In this document: positions 44,900 to 54,085 of the stretch, one piece after another
Layout: the number at the start of each line of letters is the position of its first letter
Numbering within the stretch: position 1 is the first letter of the stretch
DNA from: an uncultured Rhizobiaceae group bacterium
GTDB taxonomy: Bacteria > Pseudomonadota > Alphaproteobacteria > Rhizobiales > Rhizobiaceae
DNA length: 64,000 bases
NCBI GenBank assembly: GCA_938010435.1
Contig: CALLUS010000005.1
Location: 1-64,000, forward strand
Direction: 5' to 3'
Position numbers and translations under genes: made by a program
Notes under the pieces: model-generated
Told to the model about the DNA's origin: nothing
The model's input: the letters and a program-made list of their open reading frames with translations, nothing else
The model's database searches: none

Positions 44900-45672
44900 T
44901 TGTTGATCTGCTTATGAAAGAGCGATCCGTACTCTTGTACAGTTTCCTCAACACCTGCAAGCCGCAAACAATGCCAAGCCATTGCATGATTGGACGATGT
45001 GATTGGCAGATTAAATTCTGCCTCCAACGTTTCAACAATATGCATCATGCGTATTGATGTGCAGGAGACGAACACAGCATCAACAGAAGCCTCAGCCAGC
45101 AAAGCGCGAATGCCGTTGCGCAAGCTGTCCTCATCAATGGTGCAAACAACCGGATCCATCTCTTCGTTGAATGAACCGAACACGGGTATTTCATAACCAC
45201 CGCGTTCCAAACAAACCTGTACAAATTCATTCACATCCCTTCGGTATGGGGTGAGAACCGCAATGCGCTTGGCTCCAAAGGCCGCAAACGCTGCAAAAGC
45301 TGCAGAAACAGGATTGGTCACTTTCGCCATGGGTTTGGCAATCAACAGCATGTCGTTGACCGTGTCAGGTCCTAAAACGGTTGAAGCAGACGTACATCCG
45401 TAAGCCAACACCTCAAGATCATCATTGGGCAACAAACGAGACGCCGTTTCAGTGATGGTTGGACCCATAGCGCGCAGTGTTTCAGGTGTTATATCGGATG
45501 CGTTGGCAATGCGTGAATGATAGAGATCAACTCCCGATTGCGTTATGACTTGTTTGAATTCATTTTCCAGCGTGTAATCAGACGCCAAAACCACCAATCC
45601 TATACGTGCCCGAGCACCGATCACAGACTTTGTGGTGAAAGGCAGATTTTCAATATGTTTGGTCGCGGCCAA
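44896..45672 (-). CDS. Asp/Glu racemase-superfamily protein, maleate isomerase/arylmalonate decarboxylase-like
   Basis: About 258 residues. N-terminal RIGLVVLASDYTLENEFKQV is the signature of the maleate cis-trans isomerase/arylmalonate decarboxylase group, with catalytic cysteines in LAYGCTSASTVLG and VFVSCTSIRM. These enzymes isomerise, racemise or decarboxylate small dicarboxylic acids. The open frame runs up to 45747 but would overlap the phosphoribosyltransferase by 70 bases, so I chose the TTG at 45672, 5 bases after that gene's stop. No strong ribosome-binding site is present. Confidence 0.75.
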   Translation of the reverse strand: MAATKHIENLPFTTKSVIGARARIGLVVLASDYTLENEFKQVITQSGVDLYHSRIANASDITPETLRAMGPTITETASRLLPNDDLEVLAYGCTSASTVLGPDTVNDMLLIAKPMAKVTNPVSAAFAAFAAFGAKRIAVLTPYRRDVNEFVQVCLERGGYEIPVFGSFNEEMDPVVCTIDEDSLRNGIRALLAEASVDAVFVSCTSIRMMHIVETLEAEFNLPITSSNHAMAWHCLRLAGVEETVQEYGSLFHKQINK

Positions 45673-45677
45673 TCTTG

Positions 45678-46187
45678 TTAGCCGTCTTTTAGGCCGGAAA
45701 TCGGCTCCACGTAAGACATCTCCATATCCCACGGGAAATAGATCCAAGTGTCTTGGCTTACTTCCGTAACGAAAGTGTCCGTCAACGGCACACCTTTAGG
45801 TTTGGCGTAAACGGTAGCAATATGAGCGTTTGGTAGCATTTCACGAACCTTTTTAGCTGTTGCGCCAGTATCGGTGAGATCATCAATCACCAAAACGCCA
45901 CGACCACCATCCGCCTGTACCATTTCTTCGGAAATGCCTTTGATCACGTCCAATTCACCTTGGTCTTTATATTCATGGTAAGAGGCAATACCGACGGTCT
46001 CAATGTTACGAATGCCCAACTCGCGGGCGATAATCGCCGCTGGCACCAATCCACCACGGGTAATCGCTACAATAGCCGTCCATTCGGGCGCATCTTTGCC
46101 GGGTCCCGCAAGCCGCCAAGCCAGAGCTTTACAATCGCGGTGAAACTGATCCCAAGAAACAGGAAAGGCTTTTGGATTGGAAGACAT
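45678..46187 (-). CDS. gpt: Xanthine phosphoribosyltransferase
   Basis: A 169-residue type I phosphoribosyltransferase. The PRPP loop [30 protein letters not shown] and the C-terminal [10 protein letters not shown] are typical of Gpt. It salvages xanthine and guanine to nucleotides. The ATG at 46187 has AAGGA 7 bases upstream; the longer frame to 46265 is not needed. First gene of a leftward group with the racemase-like and MFS genes. Confidence 0.9.
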   Translation of the reverse strand: MSSNPKAFPVSWDQFHRDCKALAWRLAGPGKDAPEWTAIVAITRGGLVPAAIIARELGIRNIETVGIASYHEYKDQGELDVIKGISEEMVQADGGRGVLVIDDLTDTGATAKKVREMLPNAHIATVYAKPKGVPLTDTFVTEVSQDTWIYFPWDMEMSYVEPISGLKDG

Positions 46188-46260
46188 GGGATGGTCCTTG
46201 GTCGAACTAGAAGTGAAAACAGAAATAAGGTCACCCGCGATAGCGCATGAGAAGTGTTGG

Positions 46261-46284
46261 TTCAACTGTGTTCAACTGTGTTCA
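46261..46284. repeat. Short tandem repeat upstream of gpt
   Basis: TTCAACTGTG occurs twice in tandem, followed by the partial copy TTCAGCT. It lies about 75 bases before the gpt start, in its leader or promoter. Function unknown. Confidence 0.5.
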
Positions 46285-46387
46285 GCTATTTCTGACGGTT
46301 TGAGAGTTCCAGAAATACACATATCGTCAGCTAGTGGTATTATAGTGGCAAAAGACGGGCCATGAGAGCGGCAAAGTGTTTGCCAAA

Positions 46388-46576
46388 TCAAAAGTCAGGT
46401 CGTTGTTCCAGTTCTATTTTTAGGTCTTTCAAAACTTCTTTTGCGTAATTCATATCAACTCCAACTCTAGCACTGAAAGATCCATCATATTCCAAAGCTT
46501 CAATCGTCTCTCTGATGCAGTTATAGAACATGAGAAGATCGAGATTTTTTAGTTTTTCTATTTGAACAGGTGTCAT
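46388..46576 (-). CDS. Small uncharacterised protein
   Basis: A 62-residue acidic, helical protein (MTPVQIEKLKNLDLLMFYN ... NYAKEVLKDLKIELEQRPDF). The ATG at 46576 has AAGG 9 bases upstream. An alternative TTG at 46666 would overlap the CinA-like stop and give 92 residues. No family recognised. Confidence 0.45.
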   Translation of the reverse strand: MTPVQIEKLKNLDLLMFYNCIRETIEALEYDGSFSARVGVDMNYAKEVLKDLKIELEQRPDF

Positions 46577-46662
46577 AAAATTGGACCTTGCACTATCAGG
46601 AACTACACATAGATAGTTGTTGTACTGTTTGAGAAATGGCGCAGCTCTAACAGAGCCACAAT

Positions 46663-47421
46663 TCAACCCTTGGTGCGCTTTTTTTGAATCACTTTTAACA
46701 TGGCTTCAACTTCACCAATAGCTTTTGTGACCGCGCTCTCGTCTCGGCTGCGCACGACGATCTGTGTCGAGTAATTTCCATTTTCAAAGCGAGGGTAGGA
46801 ACCGATGATCGTGTCGGGGTGTTCATTCTGAATGACACCTAATGGCGTGCTAATATCACCTTCACCAAAGGGACAATCGACGACCTGTGACGTCATTTTC
46901 GTGCCGCCTTTGAGTGTCGGCGCAATAGAATCCATCATGGCTTGCATAACTTTTGGCACGCCTGCCATCACGTGCACATTCTCAATCCGAAACCCCGGCG
47001 CGATGGACACCGGGTTTGCAATCAGTGTCGCGCCTTCAGGCGTACGGGCCATGCGCATACGGGATTCAGTGAACTCCATATCGCGGGAACGATAAGACAT
47101 TGTGAGCAATTCCATAGCTTCCGGATGATGAGTGCAGGGCAGGCCGAATGCGGCAGCGACGGAATCTGCTGTAATATCATCGTGGGTGGGGCCAATGCCG
47201 CCCGATGTGAACACATAAGTGTAGCGCGCGCGTAAAGCGTTCACAGCGTCCACGATATCGGCCTGCTCGTCTGAAACAATCCGCACTTCTTTGAGATCAA
47301 TGCCCAAATTGGTGAGATAGTCTGCCACATATCCGATGTTCTTATCCTTGGTGCGGCCAGACAAGATTTCATCACCTATAATAAGCATAGCAGCTGTGGG
47401 TATGTCAGGCGTGTCAGTCAT
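46663..47421 (-). CDS. CinA N-terminal/MoaB-like molybdopterin-binding domain protein
   Basis: A 252-residue protein with the MoCF_biosynth fold. AAMLIIGDEILSGRTKDKN and TSGGIGPTHDDITADSVAAA are the conserved CinA/MoaB motifs. The C-terminal CinA deamidase domain is absent, as in many alphaproteobacteria where it is a separate gene. CinA N-terminal domains act as ADP-ribose or NMN-related pyrophosphatases; the role here is not defined. The start at 47421 fits the family; a longer frame to 47523 is less likely. Confidence 0.85.
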   Translation of the reverse strand: MTDTPDIPTAAMLIIGDEILSGRTKDKNIGYVADYLTNLGIDLKEVRIVSDEQADIVDAVNALRARYTYVFTSGGIGPTHDDITADSVAAAFGLPCTHHPEAMELLTMSYRSRDMEFTESRMRMARTPEGATLIANPVSIAPGFRIENVHVMAGVPKVMQAMMDSIAPTLKGGTKMTSQVVDCPFGEGDISTPLGVIQNEHPDTIIGSYPRFENGNYSTQIVVRSRDESAVTKAIGEVEAMLKVIQKKRTKG

Positions 47422-47670
47422 GGTGACGCTCGATGGGCAAGAGAAATGCAAGTATGATTCAACTGATTGTATATAGAAGTGGATGCAAAGCGCGGAGTTT
47501 TTTGCTGGGTCGTGACCAATCATCGCGATTTATCGTTCATTCCGTTTGATAGGATGCACATAGTAAACCAAAACTTAACCAATAAAATAAATGCGAGATC
47601 TAATCGAAAACTTATGGGAACGCGCGCGTTGTATTCTGAATGGGAGAAACGAATACACAGGTGATCAAAA

Positions 47671-49428
47671 ATGCCGCCAATTGATGATAACATCCCGACT
47701 ATCCCGGAGCTCACTCCCACTGTTCCGGGTGATAATGATTTGCCTGTTGTGGGAGATGTTATACCTCCTCAAGAAAACGAACGCATTGTATTGGCATTGC
47801 CTGATGCAGAATCTGTTCAAGAAGACCCGACTGTGAATGTGGTCAAGTTGGTGGGATCTAATGCGGATGAAGAATTGAGGGGCAATAGTGCCAATAACAA
47901 GTTCATTGGCCGCGGTGGGACTGATACTTTGTTTGGGTTTGATGGCAACGACAATCTGAACGGTGGCAGTGGCGATGACTTTCTCTATGGTGGCAATGGT
48001 GTTGACCGTTTAACGGGTGGCCGTGGTGCAGATTTTCTCGATGGTGGTGCTGGAACAAAAGACTATGCTCAATATCACTCATCAGACGCAGCTGTGACTA
48101 TCAACTTGGAAACAGGCGTTGCGGAAGGCGGTCACGCGGAAGGCGATACGCTCGTGAACATTGAACGTATCAATGGTTCAAAATTTAATGACTCCCTTAC
48201 TGGCGATATAGCGGACAACGTTTTGATTGGTCGCAACGGCGATGATATTTTGTCCGGTGGCTTAGGCAATGACATGTTGAACGGCGGCAATGGCGCAGAC
48301 ACGCTGATAGGCGGCGATGGTAAAGACAATCTATTGGGTGGCGCTGGTGCAGATGTTCTTGATGGTGGTGCAGGCGACAATGATCGCGCGAACTATCGAA
48401 ATTCTAAAGAAGGCATAAACATCGACCTCGTTGCGGGCACCGGTTCCGGTGGCAATGCGGAGGGTGATGTGCTGATTGATATTGAGCAAATCTATGCAAC
48501 AAAGTTTGATGACATCTTGACTGGTGATGATGGAAACAACCGCTTTATCGGTCGCGATGGCGAAGATGTTTTAGACGGCGGCGCCGGCAATGATGTTCTG
48601 TATGGTGGTAACGACAATGATGTTCTTATCGGCGGCGCTGGCCGGGACAAATTGAATGGTGGCAAGGGTGACCGTGATACTGCTGACTATAGAGAGTCAG
48701 ATGCAGGTGTTCAGGTTGACTTAACGACCGGCCGTGGTACAGGCGGAGATGCTCAAGGCGACAGACTTTCCAGTATTGAAGATACCCGTGGATCGGCTTT
48801 CGAAGATGCTTTGACGGGCGATGATGTCGTCAACCGATTGATGGGAAATGAAGGCGACGACGAACTGTTCGGTATGGGCGGCAACGATATGTTGCTCGGC
48901 GGCGAAGGCGCTGATCTTATCGATGGCGATGACGGTATCGACACCACCAATTACCAACACGCTGATGAAGGGGTTGGTGTCAATCTCGCGACAGGCGGCT
49001 TTGCTGGTGAAGCTACAGGCGATACATTTGTCGATGTGGAGTTTTTCTACGGATCAAAATTTGACGACACTGCAATAGGTGATGACCTTGCGAACCGTTT
49101 GAACGGTCAAGCTGGCGATGATATTTTGGATGGGGCAGGTGGTCGAGATACGCTCATCGGTGATCTTGGCAATGACACGCTCACAGGTGGAGATGACCTT
49201 GATCTATTCTTGTTCAGAGGCAACTTTGGCAATGACGTGATTACGGATTTTGAGGCAGGTGCAGGCATTGTTGACCGTATCTATTTCCAAAGCATGGGTC
49301 TTTCCATGGGTGAACTCTCACTCACAGATGCCACTGATGGGTTGTTGATCGAAGCCGGAACTTACGGAACTCTTCTGCTTGAAGGCGTAGTAGCCGCAGA
49401 CTTAGCAGCAGACGACTTTATCTTCTAA
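47671..49428 (+). CDS. RTX-repeat calcium-binding protein, probably secreted
   Basis: A 585-residue acidic protein built from about five ~105-residue units. Each contains two or three GGxGxDxLxGG-type nonapeptides (e.g. GGAGNDVLYGGNDNDVLIGG) followed by a DYRESDAGVQVDL-like beta segment and a GSAFEDALTGD link. RTX repeats fold on calcium outside the cell. There is no Sec signal peptide; the C-terminal GNDVITDFEAG region is typical of type I secretion signals. No catalytic domain is seen, and no T1SS genes are adjacent. AGGTG lies 9 bases before the ATG. Confidence 0.88.
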   Translation: MPPIDDNIPTIPELTPTVPGDNDLPVVGDVIPPQENERIVLALPDAESVQEDPTVNVVKLVGSNADEELRGNSANNKFIGRGGTDTLFGFDGNDNLNGGSGDDFLYGGNGVDRLTGGRGADFLDGGAGTKDYAQYHSSDAAVTINLETGVAEGGHAEGDTLVNIERINGSKFNDSLTGDIADNVLIGRNGDDILSGGLGNDMLNGGNGADTLIGGDGKDNLLGGAGADVLDGGAGDNDRANYRNSKEGINIDLVAGTGSGGNAEGDVLIDIEQIYATKFDDILTGDDGNNRFIGRDGEDVLDGGAGNDVLYGGNDNDVLIGGAGRDKLNGGKGDRDTADYRESDAGVQVDLTTGRGTGGDAQGDRLSSIEDTRGSAFEDALTGDDVVNRLMGNEGDDELFGMGGNDMLLGGEGADLIDGDDGIDTTNYQHADEGVGVNLATGGFAGEATGDTFVDVEFFYGSKFDDTAIGDDLANRLNGQAGDDILDGAGGRDTLIGDLGNDTLTGGDDLDLFLFRGNFGNDVITDFEAGAGIVDRIYFQSMGLSMGELSLTDATDGLLIEAGTYGTLLLEGVVAADLAADDFIF

Positions 49429-49512
49429 AAGAAGTTCAAAGTCGTTTGCATAGATTATATCGTTCGGTGTGGTTTAAAATACCGGGTTAACGCTATCTAT
49501 TTCACTATGACC

Positions 49513-50007
49513 TTAATTAACCTTGCGGCTCCATCGGACTCGTTTGTAAAGATCAGTTATGTCTTTGTTATGCATTCTAATGCATCCATAAGATACTGAT
49601 TTACCGATTGATTCAGGTCTGTTAGTGCCGTGGATAGCATATTTGTCCCGCGCGAGAACCAAGGCTGCAACGCCAACTGGATTGCGAGCGGAACCCCCTG
49701 GGATCACATCTGGCAGATTTGGGTGGTCTCTGCGGATTTCAGCTGCAGTTTTCCAACGTTTCGATCGGATATGAGTCGTGCCTTTCCACTGCTTTCCGGC
49801 ACGGCCTACTGCAACTGAATATTTGATGGCTTTACCTTTCCCAATGCCATAATACAGCTGTCTTTTGCGTGTGCTGACAACAATTGTTCCTTTTGCCACG
49901 CTAGGTGCATCGACAATTGTATGAGCTTGTGCGCTGTTACTTGGGGAAAATGTCAACGCAACCATTAGAACAGCCAAAATGCTTTTAGAACGCGCAGATT
50001 CATACAT
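49513..50007 (-). CDS. L,D-transpeptidase (YkuD domain)
   Basis: A 164-residue exported enzyme. A signal peptide (residues 1-~28, ending near SAQA) is followed by a YkuD domain with [14 protein letters not shown] and [12 protein letters not shown] carrying the catalytic Cys. It forms 3-3 cross-links in peptidoglycan or links proteins to it. The catalytic motif is complete. It stands alone, convergent with the RTX gene. Confidence 0.92.
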   Translation of the reverse strand: MYESARSKSILAVLMVALTFSPSNSAQAHTIVDAPSVAKGTIVVSTRKRQLYYGIGKGKAIKYSVAVGRAGKQWKGTTHIRSKRWKTAAEIRRDHPNLPDVIPGGSARNPVGVAALVLARDKYAIHGTNRPESIGKSVSYGCIRMHNKDITDLYKRVRWSRKVN

Positions 50008-50134
50008 TTTTGAAAATCCGGTACGATACAGGCTAGGTGTGGAGGGCGTTGTTGATCTTCTGCCGTAACGTCAAATTTAGATGCAATATGAAGGAATGTA
50101 TCTGTTATAGGTAGTGTCGCGAAATAACAGGCTA

Positions 50135-50168
50135 AAAATTAAACCGCAGTCAAACTTGACCGCGGTTT
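50135..50168 (-). terminator. Terminator of the globin/heme-protein operon
   Basis: AAACCGCAGTCAA pairs with TTGACCGCGGTTT (one mismatch). Read leftward it is followed by TTTAATTTTTAG. It lies about 32 bases after the heme-protein gene. Confidence 0.65.
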
Positions 50169-50199
50169 TCTACTTCACACTCATGATTACGAGAGTTGA

Positions 50200-50421
50200 C
50201 TATTTCCAATAATTATTAGCTTTGGCAACAGTTTGAAAATGAACTGCAACCACATGTGATGCCATAGTCAAACTGTCAGCGCTGTTTTCATAGTCTGCGC
50301 GCAAGCGTCCGCGAATTGCGTCGTCAGGCTGGGTTTTCTTAACGGCCATGCGGCTGAGTTTAATAGCAAGTTCAAATCCCGCTTCGGGCGTTTCTGTAAC
50401 CAATGTTGGTAGCCAACTCAT
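50200..50421 (-). CDS. Hexameric tyrosine-coordinated heme protein (HTHP)
   Basis: A 73-residue protein. WLPTLVTETPEAGFELAIKL, SRMAVKKTQPDD, LRADYEN and HVVAVHFQTVAKANNYW match, from memory, the HTHP described in the marine alphaproteobacterium Silicibacter pomeroyi. That protein forms a hexameric ring with one Tyr-ligated heme per subunit and has peroxidase and catalase activity. The Tyr of ADYEN is the likely ligand. It is last of three leftward genes led by a truncated haemoglobin, which suggests a shared role against nitrosative or peroxide stress. Confidence 0.88.
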   Translation of the reverse strand: MSWLPTLVTETPEAGFELAIKLSRMAVKKTQPDDAIRGRLRADYENSADSLTMASHVVAVHFQTVAKANNYWK

Positions 50422-50455
50422 ATAATTTCTCCTTCAGAATAGATGTTGTTTAGGC

Positions 50456-50617
50456 TTACCATGAAAGTACAATAAACAGCACAATCATTCCCCAAAAGCA
50501 GGAGTTGATAAATGATCTCAATATACCAGAATCTTCTTCAACTGTAATGCCCAGCCCGTGCAGAACGATGTTTCCAGGTAAAAAAAGCAACTTTAAGAGC
50601 AGTTTGAAAATCCACAT
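50456..50617 (-). CDS. Small membrane protein between globin and HTHP genes
   Basis: A 53-residue protein starting MWIFKLLLKLLFLPGNIVL and ending in a second hydrophobic stretch (CFWGMIVLFIVLS). AAGG lies 8 bases before the ATG. It lies 29 bases after the globin stop and 34 bases before the HTHP start. No family recognised; its position between two heme proteins makes a role in the same stress response plausible. Confidence 0.55.
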   Translation of the reverse strand: MWIFKLLLKLLFLPGNIVLHGLGITVEEDSGILRSFINSCFWGMIVLFIVLSW

Positions 50618-50646
50618 TTTCTTGCCTTCGTGTTTGTAAAATTGTT

Positions 50647-51093
50647 TTAGACCGCTGCATTCTTTTGCCATTGGGGTGGTGTCGCGAATGGATCTGAATT
50701 TCGTGACAACCAAAGGCTCGATGCTATGCGTTCAGCAGACTGAACTACCAATACAGAGGCCTCAGCTGTAAAAATCTCTTGGGAAGTGGCTTCAAATAGA
50801 GTTAGCCATACTTCAAAATTATCGGTGTCGATGCCATCTATTTTTTGATGAACAACCACTGGTTTTCCTTTGTATTCACCTGTTCGCAACAGAACCGAAC
50901 GCCAAAAGCCTTTCATCGTATCAAGATGTTTGCTCCAGGCTTCGCCAGCATGTTTAACAAATATTGGACCTAACTTCTCATTCTCCATGACACGCGCGTA
51001 GAAGCAATCAACCAGTTCAGAAACTTGCTGAGCGGTGATTGATGGATGAACGCTTCGCCGTTCGACGTGTGCTCTTGCTTCGATGGTGCTCAT
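50647..51093 (-). CDS. Group III truncated haemoglobin
   Basis: A 148-residue globin of the truncated group III type. It has VSELVDCFYARVMENEKLGP, with the B-helix Phe-Tyr pair, then a FWRSVLLRTGEYKGKPV segment and the proximal His in VVHQKI. Such globins handle NO or reactive oxygen. It is the first gene of the leftward operon, 93 bases from the divergent NsrR-like gene, and an NsrR-type operator lies in between (51104-51126). Confidence 0.88.
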   Translation of the reverse strand: MSTIEARAHVERRSVHPSITAQQVSELVDCFYARVMENEKLGPIFVKHAGEAWSKHLDTMKGFWRSVLLRTGEYKGKPVVVHQKIDGIDTDNFEVWLTLFEATSQEIFTAEASVLVVQSAERIASSLWLSRNSDPFATPPQWQKNAAV

Positions 51094-51103
51094 GGTAGGG
51101 TAT

Positions 51104-51126
51104 ATAATGCATTTAAAATGTATCTT
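51104..51126 (-). promoter_or_regulatory. NsrR-type operator between globin and Rrf2 genes
   Basis: A 23-bp dyad with arms ATGCATTT and AAATGTATCTT matches the E. coli NsrR consensus (AAGATGCATTT mirrored) at most positions. It lies 11 bases upstream of the globin start, in the divergent region, so it could control both directions. Confidence 0.65.
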
Positions 51127-51186
51127 TTAATTATGTTTGATCTCAATTAAAGTCAACATCTGAGTTGAATGTTATAGAGTTGTCCT

Positions 51187-51582
51187 ATGCGATTGAGCCT
51201 TGCCAGTGATTTAGCTCTGCGCATCTTGATGATGCTTGCGCAAAGCAAAGACCCTCAAACTGTGAACATCGCGTCTAACGAATTAAAATTGGTGAAATCC
51301 CATGTCATGAAGATTGTAGCAAAGCTGGTGAAAGCTGGTCTTGTAAAGTCGACTCGTGGGCGCACTGGAGGGATTTCTTTGGGGCGTCCGGCACAAGACA
51401 TAACTATTGGCGAAGTTGTGAGACTTATTGAACCTGATTTTGCGATCGTGGAATGTATGAGGGAAGGGACCAGCCAATGTACTTTCATGCCCGGTTGCAG
51501 ATTGCGCGACACTATGGGCAAGGCCAATGCTTCATTTTTGAAAGTGCTTGATGAAGAGCGGTTGAGCAATTTGGTTCATTGA
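51187..51582 (+). CDS. nsrR: Rrf2-family regulator, NsrR-like
   Basis: A 131-residue Rrf2 winged-helix protein. The N-terminus MRLSLASDLALRILMMLAQS and TRGRTGGISLGRPAQDI are typical. Three Cys (VECMREGTSQC and MPGC, spacing C-x7-C-x5-C; E. coli NsrR has C-x4-C-x5-C) would hold an iron-sulfur cluster that reacts with NO. It probably represses the divergent globin operon through the operator at 51104-51126. Confidence 0.8.
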   Translation: MRLSLASDLALRILMMLAQSKDPQTVNIASNELKLVKSHVMKIVAKLVKAGLVKSTRGRTGGISLGRPAQDITIGEVVRLIEPDFAIVECMREGTSQCTFMPGCRLRDTMGKANASFLKVLDEERLSNLVH

Positions 51583-51657
51583 GTTTTCGTGGTGAACCCG
51601 AGACTTTTAAATTGTAATTCCAAGTGAGCAGCATACATAGATCGTTCAAGTTTAAAG

Positions 51658-52788
51658 ATGAAAGTCATATCTATGGCGACTTCCCACGACGTTCTATTCC
51701 AACCTTTTGAATGCAAATCTCTTAACATGCGAAATCGTATCGTTATGGCACCTATGACACGGGTATTTTCGCCTGGCGGCGTGCCAAAAGGAAATGTTGC
51801 AGAATACTATCGAAAACGTTCAGCAGGTGAGGTGGGGCTCATACTATCTGAAGGTACGGTGATTGACCGTCCTACATCCAAGAATGAAGAGGCAATTCCG
51901 TTTTTCCATGGCAAAGAAGCATTGGCTGGTTGGCAAACTGTGATTGATGGCGTTCATGAAGCTGGCGGTAAAATGGGTCCTCAGATTTGGCATACTGCTT
52001 CCACCAGAGGGCAACAGGGATGGGAACCGGAGCATCCGGTCGAAAGCCCTTCAGGTCTTGTAGGCCCGGGAGATCCGCGTGGCAAAGCCATGAGCGAAGA
52101 AGATGTCACTGATGCGATCGCTGCTTACGCAAAGGCGGCAGGAGAATCTGAACGTCTAGGATTTGATATGGTTGAAATTCATGGGGCCCATGGATATCTC
52201 ATCGATCAATTTTTCTGGTCTGGTACTAATGAACGCAAAGATATTTGGGGCGGCGCAACGTTAAAGGAACGCTCTAAATTTGCGGCTGAAGTTATACGCG
52301 CTGTGCGCCGCGAGGTGGGGGATGATTTCCCAATAGCGTTGCGGGTTAGTCAGTGGAAACAACAAGATTACAAAGTGCGCTTGGCAGAAACACCAGAGGC
52401 CATGACAGATTGGCTTTTGCCCTTAGTGGAAGCTGGTGCTGACATGCTTCATTGTTCGCAACGCAGGTTCTGGGAACCAGAATTCCCCGAACTCGATGGC
52501 GCAGACGGATTCAACTTCGCAGGTTGGGCAAAGAAACTCACCGGAACTACAACCATTTCAGTCGGGTCAGTTGGATTGTCCGGTGATTTTTTCGGTGCAT
52601 TCGGTGGAAAGTCTTCTGAACCAACAGATTTGAACGAACTTGTGCGCCGCATGGAACGTGAAGAGTTTGATCTTATCGCAGTCGGCCGCGCCTTATTGGC
52701 TGATCCTGATTGGGTGGCAAAAATTAAAGGCACGAACGATGAGCCTAGAATAGATTTCAGCCCGAAAGCTTTTGGAGAGCTGGTATAA
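51658..52788 (+). CDS. Old yellow enzyme-family NADH:flavin oxidoreductase
   Basis: A 376-residue FMN-dependent TIM-barrel ene-reductase. NRIVMAPMTRVFSPGGVP, IWHTASTRGQ (His region), FDMVEIHGAHGYLIDQFFW and IAVGRALLADPDW are conserved OYE motifs. It reduces activated C=C bonds or nitro compounds with NAD(P)H; the physiological substrate is unknown. Both ATG 51658 and ATG 51673 (MATSHDVL, the more family-like start) are possible. It follows the NsrR-like gene by 75 bases and may respond to the same stress. Confidence 0.88.
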   Translation: MKVISMATSHDVLFQPFECKSLNMRNRIVMAPMTRVFSPGGVPKGNVAEYYRKRSAGEVGLILSEGTVIDRPTSKNEEAIPFFHGKEALAGWQTVIDGVHEAGGKMGPQIWHTASTRGQQGWEPEHPVESPSGLVGPGDPRGKAMSEEDVTDAIAAYAKAAGESERLGFDMVEIHGAHGYLIDQFFWSGTNERKDIWGGATLKERSKFAAEVIRAVRREVGDDFPIALRVSQWKQQDYKVRLAETPEAMTDWLLPLVEAGADMLHCSQRRFWEPEFPELDGADGFNFAGWAKKLTGTTTISVGSVGLSGDFFGAFGGKSSEPTDLNELVRRMEREEFDLIAVGRALLADPDWVAKIKGTNDEPRIDFSPKAFGELV

Positions 52789-52957
52789 GTTCAAACTTCA
52801 TCGGACACCGAGTTTATGAGCTGCATAGACTCGGTGTCGATTTGATCAAGCAGAATTGTCAACTTGGCTAACGTGAGCGACAATTCAAACCGCTTCTTTA
52901 CAGCACGTACAGTCACGCTTATCTGTTCACAAAACACATACCTTTGGAATTTATTCA

Positions 52958-54082
52958 ATGCGCGCAGAGATGCAAACCCTTGCAGACGAGATCACTCAGG
53001 CAATTAGCCTGCTGCGCCGCCATTTGGATTGGGATGTGGCCAATAACCGCTTAGCTGAATTAAACATTGCTGCTGAAGATCCTGAATTATGGAATGACGC
53101 TGGCAAAGCGCAGATATTAATGAAAGAACGTCAGACACTGGAAACCAGTATCACATCTATCAATGGGTTGGAGACGGATCTTCAAGACGCCTCAGACCTG
53201 ATCGAATTGGCGGAAATGGAAGACGACGCAGACGTTTTGAGTGAAGCCGAAGCGTCATTACGGAAACTGCACGGCGAGTTGGGCAAACGTCAGGTGGAAA
53301 CCCTGTTGTCTGGCGAGGTGGATGCAAATGATACGTTTTTTGAAGTCCATTCAGGGGCAGGCGGCACAGAATCAAACGATTGGGCCAATATGTTGTTGCG
53401 CATGTATATCCGCTGGGCGGAACGCAATGGCTACAAAGTTGAAATTCAGGCGACCACTGCGGGCGATGAAGCTGGGATCAAAGCAGCAACCGTCTTGGTG
53501 AAGGGACACAATGCCCATGGTTGGTTGAAAACAGAATCCGGCGTCCACCGTCTGGTGCGTATCTCGCCTTATGATTCCAATGCACGCAGGCACACATCGT
53601 TTTCTTCAGTGTGGGTTTATCCCGTGATCGATGACAATATCGAGATCGACATTCAAGACAAAGATATTCGGGTCGATACGTTCCGTTCATCCGGCGCGGG
53701 TGGTCAGCATGTGAACACAACAGACTCCGCCGTACGCATCACCCATGAACCCACTGGAATTGTGGTGACGAGTTCAGAGAAATCTCAGCACCAAAACCGT
53801 GCGAACGCCATGAAAGCGTTACGCGCGCGTCTCTATGATATGGAGATGAAAAAGCGCGAAGAAGCGACCCAATCAGCCCATGACAACAAGACTGAAATTG
53901 GTTGGGGACACCAGATTCGTTCTTATGTTTTACAGCCGTATCAATTGGTGAAAGACCTACGCACAGGCATTGAAAGTACGAACCCGAATGGTGTGTTGGA
54001 TGGTGATCTCAACCAGTTCATGGAGGCCGCACTAGCGCATCAAGTGAGCGGCGAAGATAAGGTAATCGAAGACGTCGAGTAA
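52958..54082 (+). CDS. prfB: Peptide chain release factor 2
   Basis: A 374-residue RF2. The catalytic loop SGAGGQHVNTTDSAVRITH has the GGQ, and GAGGTESNDWANMLLRMYIR is the conserved domain-2/4 segment. It terminates translation at UGA and UAA. The single open frame begins MRAEMQTLADEITQ, as in other rhizobial RF2s, with no internal UGA frameshift site. This is the housekeeping factor, distinct from PrfH at 8117. Confidence 0.96.
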   Translation: MRAEMQTLADEITQAISLLRRHLDWDVANNRLAELNIAAEDPELWNDAGKAQILMKERQTLETSITSINGLETDLQDASDLIELAEMEDDADVLSEAEASLRKLHGELGKRQVETLLSGEVDANDTFFEVHSGAGGTESNDWANMLLRMYIRWAERNGYKVEIQATTAGDEAGIKAATVLVKGHNAHGWLKTESGVHRLVRISPYDSNARRHTSFSSVWVYPVIDDNIEIDIQDKDIRVDTFRSSGAGGQHVNTTDSAVRITHEPTGIVVTSSEKSQHQNRANAMKALRARLYDMEMKKREEATQSAHDNKTEIGWGHQIRSYVLQPYQLVKDLRTGIESTNPNGVLDGDLNQFMEAALAHQVSGEDKVIEDVE

Positions 54083-54085
54083 GCC

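Noticed and set aside
45673-45747. Longer N-terminus for the racemase-like protein
   Set aside because: It would overlap gpt by 70 bases and adds residues that do not fit the family; the TTG at 45672 is preferred.
52958-53060. Possible programmed frameshift at the start of prfB
   Set aside because: The frame is continuous from the rhizobial-type start, and no in-frame UGA or slippery CUU-UGA is present.
53160-53720. Several minus-strand frames inside prfB
   Set aside because: All are antisense shadows without start signals.
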